Positions 47,873 through 59,860 of a stretch of 64,000 bases of DNA are shown here, piece by piece. The translations under genes and the position numbers were made by a program. Every line of letters begins with the position of its first letter. The first letter of the stretch is position 1. The notes beneath the pieces were generated by a model that made no database searches, had not been told where the DNA came from, and saw only the letters and a list, made by a program, of their open reading frames with translations. Origin of the DNA: Scilla litardierei (Eukaryota > Streptophyta > Magnoliopsida > Asparagales > Asparagaceae); the NCBI GenBank assembly GCA_030789695.1, contig JAULAV010009435.1, forward strand, positions 1-64,000, in the 5' to 3' direction.

Positions 47873-50281
47873 TATCACGCCCCGCTGCCCAAAATAGGGA
47901 GGGTCGGCGTGACAAGCCGCGGTATTAGAGTACCAAGCGCTAAAGTACACACCAAAGTCACGCAGGCCACTGCAAACGCTGAGGAAACACAGGCAGTAAA
48001 GCACAGACTGAACGATTAACAGAACAGTACAGCTCCAACACAGAAAGATAGTACAAGACACTACAACACAGGCAGTAAGGTAAAATACGACGAACAGAAC
48101 ATCCAAGAGTCACAGAGCACCGCTACTACATGGCCAGTACCGCACAAGTCCACTGTACAACCCCAACAGCAAAAGCTCCCACAAAAGTACAACTCAACCC
48201 TACGGGGTACAAAGGGAACAGGGGTACAACACTGCGTTCATCACACACACACACAACCCAAGACTACACCACGCGACCCACAATAACCATACACTACGGA
48301 CCCTGCTGAGACGAGCTGCCCTCCGGGGTCTCCACTCCCGGGCCCGCCGCCAGAGAACCAGTGCCTGGACCTGTAGGGGGGAGGACACGTCACAGCGTGC
48401 CCAGTAGGAACTCACAACTCTACTACTCTAATCATAGTGCACAACAAGGAATCACAACAAAGGAAAAGGCATCACATTCCAGAGTTACTGTTTTTCCTTT
48501 ATAGGTTAGTTTTCATGCATGAATTCGAAACCTCAGTAACGGGTCAGACATCGGGGACTGGACCTCACCCGGTAAAGTGGGTGGAATGCTACGACTTTCC
48601 GAGACAAGCTCTTACGAAAGAAGCCGTTCACCAACATAACCAATCTCAACCACAACCGCACCAACTCCCCGCCGCTTAGGGCTCGTCGGGAGTGGCCCAC
48701 AACTCAGCAGTCCATCCCCCGCATGCTCACCCGTTACCTTGGCTTCCCCAACCCCTCCTAGGGCACTCACCCACTTCGAGTGGAACGAGACCACCCTAGG
48801 TTGTTGTTTTTTTACTAATCATTAAACCTAGAGTATGAAGCATGTAAAATTAGATCCAATGCATTCTTTTCATCGGGATGTTCACAACAACTTGCGAGCT
48901 TCATAAGCCATGAACATAAACATCCATTTCCAAACTTGCAACATAAAGTAGCATACCCATAGACAACACTTAATCACTGATGAATCCACATTAGCGACAT
49001 GTTCCGAAGTAAACCAAAACAATAATCTAGTCATTAGCAAACAATGCAATTTGCTGAAATTTCGTCAACAGTCACAACATCAATGATTAACAGCCATTTT
49101 CAGTGAGAATTTAACAAAACTTACTGAATGAAAATTGTAGATATGGCAGTTTTGAGTTCACATATAAAATTTCATGCAAAACTATGGAGTATGTGATTTA
49201 TGGTGAATTATTAGGTAAAGGGTGTCAAAACTGTTCTGCAGACAGATTTCTTTGTCTGTGTTCAAAGCCAATTTTGGGCATATTCTAGCCATAATTTCAA
49301 CATAAAGTTCGCGAAGGACTTTGAGAAAAACTTGTTAGCTTTCCAACAAGATCAAAATCAACAAAATCTAAGATGTGTACAGGTAGTGGTGCTCGTTTTA
49401 CTGAATTGTGTACAGCTTGACAGAATTCCTGTCATGTTGCACAATTCGAATTTTTACCCCAACTTTCAGTTCGAATCAGAAAAAGTGATGAACATGAAAG
49501 TTTCTCATAACTACGAGATAACTATCATATAAAATTTTCAGAGCATTCCTAATAGCCAATTAATCCCAGAACTCGGCTAAAGTTTCAGCAAATTTCAGGC
49601 ATGCATCAAGATTCCTAGTTCTACAACATTCTTCCCAAAATTTCAGAGAAAACTCATACATATAAGATGCTTTCCATCATCTATAATTAGAGTAGGAGAG
49701 TGAAGAGTTCCTACCTCTTTGGAGCTTCAAGAATGGTTGATGGTTTGAGTAGTAGCCCTCTCCTTCTCCTTCTCCTTCTCCTCTTCTTATTCTTATTCTT
49801 CTTCTTCTTTTTCTTTCCTTTTTTTTCCTAGCTAATTTCAGTCATGGGCTGAAAATAATGGAGAGGGGGGAGAGAAAAGGGATTTAGGAGAAGGGAGTGG
49901 GGTGTGGGGTTATGGTGTAGGGTGAGGGGAGAGATGGGAGGGGGGTTAGGTGTACTTGGTATGGCAACTTAGTGCCATACTCTATTTTTCTTTTCATTTC
50001 TTTTTTTGTTCTTTTTTTCTTTTCAAAATTAGCCATCCAAAAGCTTGATTTTATTACAAGTTTGCCATTGCAAATATCTCATTTCCCCTTTTCACAATAA
50101 CCCTTCACTTAAAGAAATTTGCCTTAAGCCCAATCTTACATTGATACCCTCATTTGGGTATAAATGAAAAATCGAGGGGCAATTTGCAAATCTCTCCACT
50201 CCCCGGGATTGGTGTGCACATGTACGAGAAACTTGGATGAATTTAACGATTACTTAGTATTTGCACACTAGGGTTGTTACA
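47873..50281 (-). mobile_element. 3' LTR of a Ty3 chromovirus (Tekay-like)
   Basis: On the minus strand the polypurine tract AAGGAGGGTAGGG precedes TGTAACAACCC at 50281. The far end reads GGGGCGTGATA at 47873, one change from the usual ...CGTGACA. The LTR is about 2.4 kb. A GGGGG sits beside the left end. The partner LTR is not in the window. Confidence 0.6.
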
Positions 50282-50388
50282 CCCTACCCTCCTTAGAAAA
50301 ATTTCCGTCCTCGGAAATTTAGCAAAATCAGGAGAGCAGTCATTTATATACAATACCCAACAACTGCAGAAAATATAAGATACAACAG

Positions 50389-50580
50389 TCATTGCTCAAA
50401 CAGGTACGAGTATTTCTCTTGCATCTCATCTACTCGCTCCTAAGTTGACTCTCCCGGAGACTCTTGCTGCCACATGACCCGCACCAAGTCAATGGTCTTC
50501 TTCTTCAACGTTTTCTGCCTTTGGTCCAAGATAGCCACTGGTTGCTGCTCATATGTGAGATCCGACCGTACTTCTATCTC
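50389..50580 (-). pseudogene. Chromodomain tail of the Ty3 integrase
   Basis: After a frameshift near 50580 the frame reads EIEVRSDLTYEQQPVAILD, then LVRVMWQQESPGEST, a TAG where Trp is expected, and ERVDEMQEKYSYLFEQ with stop at 50389. This is the C-terminal chromodomain that directs chromoviruses to heterochromatin. Confidence 0.75.
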
Positions 50581-51898
50581 TGAAAAAATCTACAACATGT
50601 TTGGGATCTCCCACATATCTTCTGAGTTGAGACACATGGAAGACATTATGCACACCTTCGAGTGCCGGTGGCAATGTTAGCCGATACGTAACTTCACCGA
50701 CCTTAGCAGAAATCTCGAACGGACCAATGTATCTAGGACTCAGCTTCCCACGTTTGCCAAATCGGATGGTCCCACGAACCGGTGAAATCCTTAGGAACAC
50801 ATAATCCCCTTGCTGAAATTCCAAGGGTCTCCGCTTTGTATCAGCCCAGTGCTTATAACGGTCCTGCGCGATGCACAGATTCTCCCTGACTGTCCGCACC
50901 ACATCTGTTGTTGCCGCCACCAAGTCTGGTCCTAAAAACTCCCTGTCTCCAACGTCATCCCAACTTAAAGGAGACCTACACTGCCTTCCATACAGAGCTG
51001 CGAAGGGAGCCATGCCAATACTTGCTTGATAACTGTTATTGTATGCGAACTCGACTAGATGCAGATAGTCCTCCCACAAACCCTTGAAATCAAGCATACA
51101 CGCCCGCAGCATATCTTCAAGAATCTGAATGGTTCTTTCCGACTGTCCATCAGTCTGAGGATGATATGAAGTACTGAAATTTAAACGCGTCCCCAGACTA
51201 GCCTGTAAACTTTTCCAGAAATGTGTGGTGAATCTGCTATCCCTATCGGACACTATACTCACTGGGATTCCATGCAGTTTCACGATCTCCTCCATGCACC
51301 TCTTAGCCAGATTCTCTGTTGACTGTCCAACTCGGAACGGAATAAAATGTGCCGACTTGGTCAATCGATCTATGATGACCCAAATCGCATCATTGCCCAT
51401 AGGCGTCCGAGGTAAACCAGTCACAAAGTCCATGGTCACATGCTCCCACTTCCATTCTGGAATAGGGAGAGGCTGCAATAATCCTGCAATTCTCTGGTGC
51501 TCAGCCTTCACCTGCTGGCAAACCAAGCAGGACGCCACACTCTTGGCTACACTCTTCTTCATTCCTGACCACCAATAATACTGCTTCAAATCTCGGTACA
51601 TTTTGGTCCCTCCAGGATGGATAGAATATGGGGAACTATGTGCCTCCTTCAATAGTTCTTCCCGAATCTCGCCACTTGGCACACAAACCCGGTTCCCAAA
51701 TCTCAACGACCCATCTTCGTGAATACGAAAATCGGTACGAAGTTCAGCTTCCACTTGCTCTCGGATCCTCTTCAACTTAGCATCCCCTGATTGAGCTGCC
51801 TTAATCCTGTTCACCAAATCAGACTGGATCTGCAGCCCATCATAACAGTTTTCTCTCCTGGGAGTACAACTTCTATTCTCATCTGTCGGATTACCCAC
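50549..51898 (-). pseudogene. Ty3 integrase
   Basis: This frame carries the HHCC region (SIHPGGTKMYRDLKQYYWW, CLVCQQVK). The catalytic core follows with D (VTMDFVTGLP), D (IVSDRDSRF) and E (GQSERTIQILE), then the GPFEI...YRLTLPP module typical of chromoviral C-termini. It is separated from the RT frame by a shift near 51850 and from its chromodomain by another near 50580. Confidence 0.9.
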
Positions 51899-53679
51899 CG
51901 AAGTTGTGGTTGAGAGGTTAGCTTCATTACGACGGGTAATCTACTAAGAGCATCTGGCACCACATTCACCTTCCCATGATGGTATAGCAGATCAACGTCA
52001 TACTCAGCCATTAATTCCAACCATCGTTGTTGTCTCATATTAAGCTCCTTCTGAGTGAACACATACTTTAGACTCTTATGGTCAGTGTATATCTTCACGT
52101 GTTCACCTAGCAAGAAATGTCTCCACAATTTCAAAGCCATAATCACTGCTGCCAATTCCAGGTCATGAGTGGGATAGTTCAGTTCATGCTCCTTCAACAA
52201 TCTGGAAGCATATGCCACCACTCGCCCGTGTTGATGAAGGACACAGCCTAGTTCTCTGCCAGACGCGTCACAAAAAACTTCAAATCCACCCGAACGGTCA
52301 GGGATAGCTAAGATAGGAGCAGTGGTCAACCGATGCTTCAGCTCTTCGAACGCACGCTGGCATTCCTTCGACCAGTCATACGCAACATCCTTCTTCGTCA
52401 AATGAGCCAAAGGCGAGGCAATCTTCGATAAATCCTTAATGAACTTCCGATAGTACCCAGCCAACCCCAAAAAGCTTCGAATATCTGTGACTGTCCGAGG
52501 TATAGGCCAACCTTCTACTGCGGCAACCTTCTCAGGATCAACAGACACTCCGTCTCCAGAGACTATGTGTCCAAGAAACGCAACCTTGGTCAACCAAAAT
52601 TGGCACTTGCTGAACTCAGCGTACAATCGGTGCTGCCTGAGGGTATTCAACACTACCCGCAAATGCTCAGCATGTTCATCCTCATTCTTCGAGTAAACCA
52701 GGATGTCATCGATAAATACCACCACAAACTTATCTAAATACTCGAAGAAGATTTGATTCATCAGCCTCATGAAAGTAGCTGGGGCATTCGTCACTCCAAA
52801 AGGCATCACCAGAAACTCATATTGACCGTATCGAGTACGGAATGCGGTCTTTGGGACATCAGATTCTCTCACCTTCACTTGGTGATACCCACTTCTCAAA
52901 TCTAGCTTCGAATACACCCGAGATCCACCAAGCTGATCAAAAATATCATCGATCCGGGGAAGAGGGTACTTATCCCTCACAGTCACCTTATTCAATTCCC
53001 GATAATCAATGCACATTCTCCGAGATCCATCCTTCGTGTTCACAAGCAACACTGGCGCTCCCCACGGTGACACACTTTGGCGAATCAATCCCATATCTGA
53101 TAAATCGGTCAACTGATTACGGAGCTCAGCTAACTCCGATGGGGCCATACGGTATGGAGCCTTCGTTATCAGTTGAGCGCCTGGAATCAGATCAATAGTA
53201 AACTCCAGGGACCTATCTGGGGGTAATCCAAAGATGTCATCTGGAAAGATGTCAGGAAATTCTTCAACAACCATTGGTAACACGGGCTCTGCTTCCATGT
53301 CCAAATACTCCACGACCGTAGCTCGAAACTTCAAGGGCTCAAGCTCGCGACTACCATCCCAAAACTCAAACTCTGGATGGTCAGGGATCCGAAAAACTAC
53401 CCTCCTTATTCTACAGTCTATGTTAGCATAGAACATCCCCAACCAATCCATTCCAAACACTGCCTCATAGTCGGGTAACTCAATCACCAAAAAGTCTGCA
53501 TACAACTCTCGTCCCCCGATCTCAACAGGACAGTTCCGTATCCCAGAGACACTACAAATAACCCCATTTCCGGTGTGAACATTCCAACTAGCAGCAAAGG
53601 TGTCAACTACTATGGAGTGTTGCGTCACAAACTTCTTCGACAGAAAACAATGTGACGCTCTAGTGTCAAATAAGGACAT
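51811..53679 (-). pseudogene. Ty3 protease-reverse transcriptase-RNase H
   Basis: The open frame spans protease, RT ([33 protein letters not shown] with the catalytic DD) and RNase H ([22 protein letters not shown]). The protease active site reads DTRASH instead of DTGASH, a likely inactivating change. The N-terminal neighbour is on another frame. Confidence 0.92.
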
Positions 53680-53698
53680 AGCAGGGTAGGAGGCTACT

Positions 53699-53954
53699 CT
53701 AACAATACCTAAGTATCACAACAATAAAACTCAGCCAACTAGCTAAATAGAATAACTGAGGCTCAAATCTAATAGACTGCATAGGGGCAAGATTCATACC
53801 GGTGATCACTCGACTAGCACCCTCCGAAGTCTCTACTGGGGTCATGGTGTACTGCTGCCGCCTCGGTGGAGGAACTGCCCCCTGGTTCCCTCGTCGCTGC
53901 TGGGGAGGTGGAGGGGGTCCTTGATCGCTCCGGGACGTACACCCAAAGAACGGT
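53699..53954 (-). pseudogene. Ty3 gag C-terminal remnant, cut by the Athila-like element
   Basis: A Gln/Pro/Arg-rich segment ending MTPVETSEGASRVITG lies just upstream of the protease frame, the usual gag-protease junction. Sequence to the right of 53955 is LTR of a different element. The rest of gag, the leader and the 5' LTR must lie beyond the nested insertions. Confidence 0.7.
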
Positions 53955-54278
53955 TGTAGTTTTACCGCAAGCGCACGGTATAGCGGCGAGCGGGTATCGA
54001 ACACAGGGAGGACGAATGACCGTGCTTGCTCCTAATCAACCTGGCTATTCAAGAATAGAAAGAGTTGCCTTGGGCGATCCTGTCACAATCGTCAGACAAA
54101 TGTGCGAAATATCAAATCAAATAAAGAACGTCTAGGGAATGGGGAATCCCCGCTACTCACCGTATTTCATAGATGTGGTTCGTCGGTATCAAAATTGCTA
54201 GAATGAGAATTTGGATGAACTAGTTGCAACTAAATGTGGAACCCAGCTCACGCTCTCGCGCTGTTGCCGGTCTATAGC

Positions 54279-54585
54279 TATCCTAGGGTCGGGTCCAATC
54301 TCTTGCAAACCCTAGCATAGGAAAGCTAGCATTAGGATCAACATCATCGTCCAATTGCGCACCGAGCCCAATCTCTTGCAAACTCGGTCCACAATCTAAA
54401 TTAGGATAGTTCATACCCGTCCAATCTCTTGCAAACGGGTATCGGCACGGAATTGCAACCGGAGATCCTGGTATCGGTCCAATCTCTTGCAAACCGATAC
54501 TTCGAAAATCCGACTCCAACCCAATTCGGATTTCTAGGGCTTCCTATCAAATTGGGATCCAATCTCTTGCAAATCCCAATTGATA
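54279..54585 (-). repeat. Five hairpins with one invariant loop and different stems (Athila-like R-U5)
   Basis: The loop core CCAATCTCTTGCAAA starts at 54295, 54368, 54421, 54479 and 54559. Its flanks are self-complementary but unrelated between units: TATCCTAGGG/CCCTAGCATA, ACCGAG/CTCGGT, ATACCCG/CGGGTAT, GTATCGG/CCGATAC, and AATTGGGA/TCCCAATT extended by TATC/GATA. Four stems are perfect over 6-8 base pairs. Confidence 0.9.
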
Positions 54586-55064
54586 TGAATACCTAGCTAT
54601 CCGTAGTAATCCGATCCCAATCTAATCTCTAATTATTGATTCTAGCACGATTTCTACCAATTTATCACAAATACGAAATTGGGCTTGTAGGGTTCATCCC
54701 CACGCCCCAAGACGTGGAGACTACTCACAAATCATAGCAATAGCACAAAAATAATCAATGAAATAGACAATGGAATTCATCACAACAATGATATAAACAA
54801 TAAAAATAGAGTTTTTGGGGAAGAGAGATGCAAACCAAAGTAGTTCTTCAATTAATCCAACAAAAATCCAAGTTTTTCTCTTCTCCAATCACAAAATAAT
54901 AAAGCTAAAAAGTAATCTCAAAAAGCTGCAAAAAATCTAAGAGATGGCTCCCAAAACTAGGGTAAAAACAGGGCTTAAATAGCCCCAAAAATCGTCCAAA
55001 AATCCTGACCAAAACGCCCCTGCACAGCCTGTTTTCCGCAAATTTCGCTACAGGCAGCGCATCG

Positions 55065-55447
55065 CACTCGGCCGAGTGACAAAATTCGCTCGGCCGAGTG
55101 AAAACCCTGTCATTTTCCAGTAAGTCGGGGGCTCCAAGGGCCTTCAGTTCGGAGGCGGCTCGGCCGAGTGAGATGTCGTCACTCGGCCGATGGCTTCACT
55201 GCACTCGGGCGGACGTGGTTTACCACTCGGCCGAGTGGGTCTTCTGAAGCTCAGGTGGCCGAAAAACAGTAACTTCGATCTTTTTGAGGGCCTTCGTCTG
55301 GGCGCCACTCGGGCGGACGTGGTATCGTCACTCGGCCGATGTGGTCTCCGTCGCTCGGCCGAGTACACATGGAAAACGTGTCTGAACGGGTCGGTCGAGC
55401 AGTGTCTCGCTGGTCGGCCGAGTGGCTCCTCCACTCGGCCGAGTGGG
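55065..55447. repeat. Array of CACTCGGCCGAGTG palindromes (Athila-like U3)
   Basis: Perfect 14-base palindromes lie at 55065, 55224 and 55432, with about eight near-copies (CTCGGCCGAGTG, CACTCGGCCGATG, GTCGGCCGAGTGG) spread over 380 bases. All lie upstream of the TATA-like motif in the minus-strand sense. Confidence 0.9.
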
Positions 55448-55739
55448 ACACAAAAATGCCCAATCTGATTGTTTTGGCCTCCTCGTCGCTCTTGCGATGT
55501 CCATTCTTCTTCCGCTCCTCTCCAACAGCAAAATATCCCTCGGGGAGGTCGTCGGTGGCCGTGTAGAGTAAGCGCGTCTCGAGATCACTCCAAATCGCGC
55601 CAAATCACCTGAAATGCGACAAAAACAACAAATCGTGAAAAGCATCGCAATATCGTCGATATATCGTGAAAAACATGATTTGGGCGATCTAAATGGCATG
55701 CAAATCCACGGGAAAAAGGTGTAAAATATGGAGTGATCA

Positions 55740-57684
55740 AAATCCCCCAATCTTGCCTCTTACTCGTCCTCGAGGAAGATAAGTAAAAGGCGAACCCGGT
55801 GGATTCGGAAAACGAAAACGGCGAAAAACGAAAAAAAATGAAAAACGAAGAAGAATGAAAACCAAATGAAAATAAAGACGAAAGAAAGAAGCGAAGAGGT
55901 AGGGTGCTGGATCATTTTCTCAGGACGTGGGTTTCACTTACTCTTATAGCATGCACCGAATGAGAAATACATGTCAAAGAATCTTATTTTGATATCATAG
56001 TATAATAGTGCAAATAGAAATAGAAAACCCACGAACATTGATATAATCATGAAGAACGGAATGATCTTAAAATTAACATTGCCTGAATCATTTAAAGCGG
56101 TATACAGATCACAGATCACACACTTTTCAATTGAACGCTTTCTATCTGGAGTATAAGAGTATCACACTATAGAATAGAGAGAATGGAAAAGTTTGGATTT
56201 CATGAAATGAACGCTAGGCTTAGATTTCTGGATTTTGTGAAGCTAGAAACAATCTCACTGAGTATAGAATATTACTTAGCCTAGGTTGTCGTGCGATGTC
56301 AAGTAGTCACTCTCTCACACATCAATGGATCCCCTCCCCCAAGCTTGTCTATAAGCGTGGTGGCACAAAAATATTTACATCCCCATTTTTATATAGCTCC
56401 AAAAGCAAAGAAGAGAAAGAAGAAAGAAAGAAAGTGAGATGGGATCTTTTATTGAGGATTTTTCCTCTTTTCTCTCTTTTTTTTTCAATAAGCAATATAT
56501 ACACAATGATCCCAACTCAGAGAGAGATAATGATATACACGTATGTTTTTCTCTCTTTATATATATATATATTTTTTAGAAGAATGGATTTGGAGCTAGG
56601 AATAAATAGCGGGGGAAATGCCATAAAATAGAATTACTAAGGGGAGATTCACCAATGATTTTTTTTTAAAAGTAGAGAAGTGATGTTCAAGATTTGTGGA
56701 GAAAGAAATATATATAACTCTCGGTTCACTCTATAGGACATGCACGACAACTTCAGCAGGGTAATCTAATCTACTCAGTTTCGATCACAAAAAAGCTAAC
56801 TAATCCAGATATATCATAGCTAACATCATTCAATCATCCCGAAGTGAAGTGTACAATTCATGCATATAGAAGTGATATAGGAAAAGAAATCGGTACTCCA
56901 GATATAGGCATTCAATGCGTGAATCTTGGTGTCTTTTCTGTGATAGCATACATATGAATATTCAGGCTCAGTTAATAATAAAACTTCATCCATTTTCATG
57001 CGGAGAAAGTGTGGGTTACTATTCTAGATGCAAAGCAAGTCATAGCATATGATATCAGGAATAAAATCTAAGACATGACAAATATAGCATGCATATAGAA
57101 TAAGCTAACTCCACGTAGACATCATCACAGAAAATTCATCTCTAGCATGAGATGAAAAAGGAAAGAAATAAAGATAAGAAAAATAAAACTATGCAATGCG
57201 GCACACAGAGAAATAAGAAAAACGTGATGCATGGCAAAATGAAAGAAAATAAAGAAAAATGAGTGCAAAAGTGAAAAGAAACGGTGTGAAAAACTAAAAA
57301 TAAAGGTGGCAAATCGAAAAAGAACGTGAGAACTCACTCCCCCAAGCTAAAGTGCACAGTGTCCTCAATGTGCAAAGTGTGGCACACAGAGAGACAAGTA
57401 ATGAGAGGGGCAAGTGAGGATGCATGCATGATGGAAAGAAAAAAGATAATAAATCGAAAAATAAAGAAACGAAAATATGATGCGGATATGATGCATGCAC
57501 AGATATGAGTGATACGAGTATAAATGGGTCACCAAAAGCTCTCCCTCTCTCCCAAAAAGATATATAAAGATACGGCAAATGAGAATCACAAAAAAGTGAG
57601 GGGAGGGGGGTGGTCAAAAAGGCATCAGGACCCAGCAGAAACGGGCAGCACAACGGCAAAAGGAATCGATGGCATCAAGGGTGC
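55740..57684 (-). other. Non-coding 3' region of the Athila-like element, with a second polypurine tract
   Basis: No domain-bearing frame is seen. On the minus strand at 57373-57338 the motif GCACATTGAGGACACTGTGC is followed by GCTTGGGGGAG. The same pair of motifs recurs at 62304-62340 in the gag-only element. The true LTR-adjacent tract lies 1.6 kb further on, at 55755-55745. Confidence 0.6.
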
Positions 57685-59127
57685 CTAGGAAGGTGGTGCT
57701 GCGCCGTCTCCGTCCTGAGGCGGAGGTGGTGGTGGTGGTGGTGTAGGCTGCTGAGCTGGGGTGGGCGTGGAAGTGGAAGCAGGTCTAGTGTGTGTGGCAG
57801 TGTGAGTGGGAACCTGCTGGGTGGGTGGTGGTACGCGCGGAAGACGCTCTAAGATCTGTGTCAGGCAGTAGTGGATCTGAGGGATCAGGGCAGAGCGTCC
57901 AGCCATCGTAGAGACGGTGGAGGACAGGGTCCTAAGGTCAGCTCTAATACCACTCACCGCCAACTCAAGAGCACGTATGCTCTGCAGTACAGTGTCGGGC
58001 GGGGGTGGTGCAGGGGGACGCACCGGTCTAGGCTGCGCGGGGCGGGGCTGGCGTACGCGAGTGGAGTATGTAACGGGCTCAGCAGGGAAGGGGACAAAAG
58101 GTGACGCGCCAGCAAATGTGGGCCTGGCCTCAGTGTGAGGCCGGGGCACCGGCTTGTAAGAAGTAGAGGCAGCGTCAGCAAAGGAAGCGTGCAAAAGAGG
58201 CAACGAGGTGGCAAGAGAGGTCAGTGGCCCAGAAGTGTGGACAGACGCCACGACGCTCTCGGAGAATACGGCGGCTGTGGAGACAGAGGACTCTACCGCT
58301 GGGGCGGAACTGTGTGGACCAAAAGGCGCAATCCCAGCGGAGATCATGCTAGCCATGGTCTCCACGACCGCGGCAAACGAGGGCGCTCCACTCTCGACAA
58401 AGGTCGGCGGGCGCTCGGGGAGTGCGGAGCAAAGAGGCTCCACGGACAGAGGGCCAGAGGTGGCAGCGGGAGTGGTGGGGACAGCCTCGGAAGTGGTGAC
58501 AGTGGTGGAAGTGGGCTCAGCAAAAGTACTCTCGACACTGACAGAGGTGGGGACAGAAGTGTCAGGAGCAGTGGAAACGTCAGGAACAGGCTGAGGGGCC
58601 ACAGGGTCGACGGGGTCGGCAGCAGGCTCGGCAGGGTGTGCAGCAGGGTCTGCGGGAGCAGCAGCGTGGGCAGCGTGGGCCCGCTCGGCCTCCTCGGCCT
58701 CGAGCACGTACGCAGCGGGGATGATGACATCCATCGCTGGGAGCCAGCCAACGTGGGCCGGTGCAATCTGGGTCCGAGCTGGGCTCGGGAGAATCATGTA
58801 GTCGGCACCGAAAGGGCCGTGCAACCAGACCCAATGACGCTCACCATGCGGACGCAGCATCTTCATCCGGGCCATAACGTCTATCGACAAGGAAGTGGGG
58901 CCCGGAACGCGTCGCAGGTCGTCAGGTAAGTCCTCGCCGGTCATCATGGTAAGCAGGGTGATCAGACCGTCGCAGCATATCGGTGAGCGAGCGCCCACCG
59001 ACACAATGATACGATCTAAAAACCAAGCCGCAATGTCGATCACGACGGCGGGGACAAGCTCATCTCCATCCCTAGATAGAGCTCTGGGACGTGTCATCGC
59101 GTAGAGCATGTAAAGCTCTGGCGTAGA
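57685..59127 (-). pseudogene. Athila-like 3' ORF (plant transposon/env-position protein), cut by the gag-only element
   Basis: The 474-codon frame from the ATG at 59109 stays open through six more codons (STPELY) up to 59127, where the other element begins. The real N-terminus is therefore missing. Residues 1-140 are folded-looking (IIVSVGARSPICCDGLITLL, MARMKMLRPHGERHWVWLHG). The rest is Ala/Pro/Thr/Ser-rich low complexity ending in a proline run. Position after pol and before the polypurine tracts fits the extra 3' ORF of Athila elements. The function of such ORFs is unsettled. Confidence 0.6.
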
Positions 59128-59515
59128 TGATTCGGGTTCAATATTACATATTTAACCCCCCATTTAGCCCTATTTTGTGCTCACATGATGCTACATTGCT
59201 CTCTAGTACATACGTATTTTCTACACATTTATTTATTAGAGAAAACACTTAATTTGAGCACAAAACAGCATTTAACGACATAATTCTGCACTTTTTATAT
59301 TTTTCCTAGCACCGTCTCGATCTCACGATTCCAACGACTATTTATTTGTATTTTTCTGAGACCTGTGCTAATTACTGTGTATTTTTCAGTGCAGAATACC
59401 ATTTATTGGAAATAAATTAATTACGCACGAATATTGGCGGCCACGCGGCAGCATCTCGCTAATTCCCGCATCATCCTACGGCGTACAACGAGCGGCGACG
59501 TGGAATATTTTCAAC

Positions 59516-59860
59516 CGTTGGATCTCAATCCAACGATCGTAAGCGCGAGGCAGCGGCAGCTGAAGCGGGCACACGTGGCGTGATCCGCACCGTCCCCGCT
59601 CGATCCGACGGCTAAGTTCATCCCCGCGTTTTGAAACGAGGAGCGACTGAAGGGCCGTTGGATCTCGATCCAACGGCGGAGCGTTTCTCCCGCTGCGATA
59701 ACGTGGAGAGCGGAGCAGGCGTAATACGTGAAGACGTGGCGTCACCTGGCCCGTCGTTTCTCAATCCAACGGATGCAAATCAACGACGACGCGGAGAATT
59801 CGGCATCGTCAGATCGCGATCGAACGGTCCCTGTTAACCCCGAGACGAAGTCGGATCCGT
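59516..59860. repeat. Array of CGTTGGAT...ATCCAACG palindromes in the gag-only U3
   Basis: Near-perfect palindromes lie at 59516-59535 and 59655-59676 (CCGTTGGAT, 4-base centre, ATCCAACGG). Half-copies follow at about 59768 (CAATCCAACGG) and 59819 (ATCGAACGG), with an inverted half at 59850 (GGATCCGTTG). All are upstream of the TATA box. Confidence 0.75.

Larger units (their letters stand above)
53955..55739 (-). mobile_element. 3' LTR of an Athila-like Ty3 element
   Basis: Read on the minus strand it starts TGATCACTCC after the polypurine stretch AAGATTGGGGG (55755-55745). It ends with a TGTTCGATACCCG segment and ...GGTAAAACTACA at 53955. The end segment parallels CGTGGATTCGACACC at the end of the LTR at 59128-60997. 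A TATA-like TATTTAA lies at 54981-54975 (minus). U3 holds the CACTCGGCCGAGTG array and the transcribed part holds the hairpin array. Confidence 0.75.

Noticed and set aside
47460..48106. Overlapping Pro/Arg/Gly-rich frames on both strands
   Set aside because: They are products of the palindromic GC-rich repeat block; no family similarity.
54279..54585. CRISPR-like array (constant repeat, variable spacer)
   Set aside because: The unit spacing is uneven, the genome is plant, and the variable parts are complementary arms of hairpins.
58135..58929. 264-codon plus-strand frame rich in Gly/Arg/Ser
   Set aside because: It is the complement of the Ala/Pro-rich Athila-like ORF and composition explains it.
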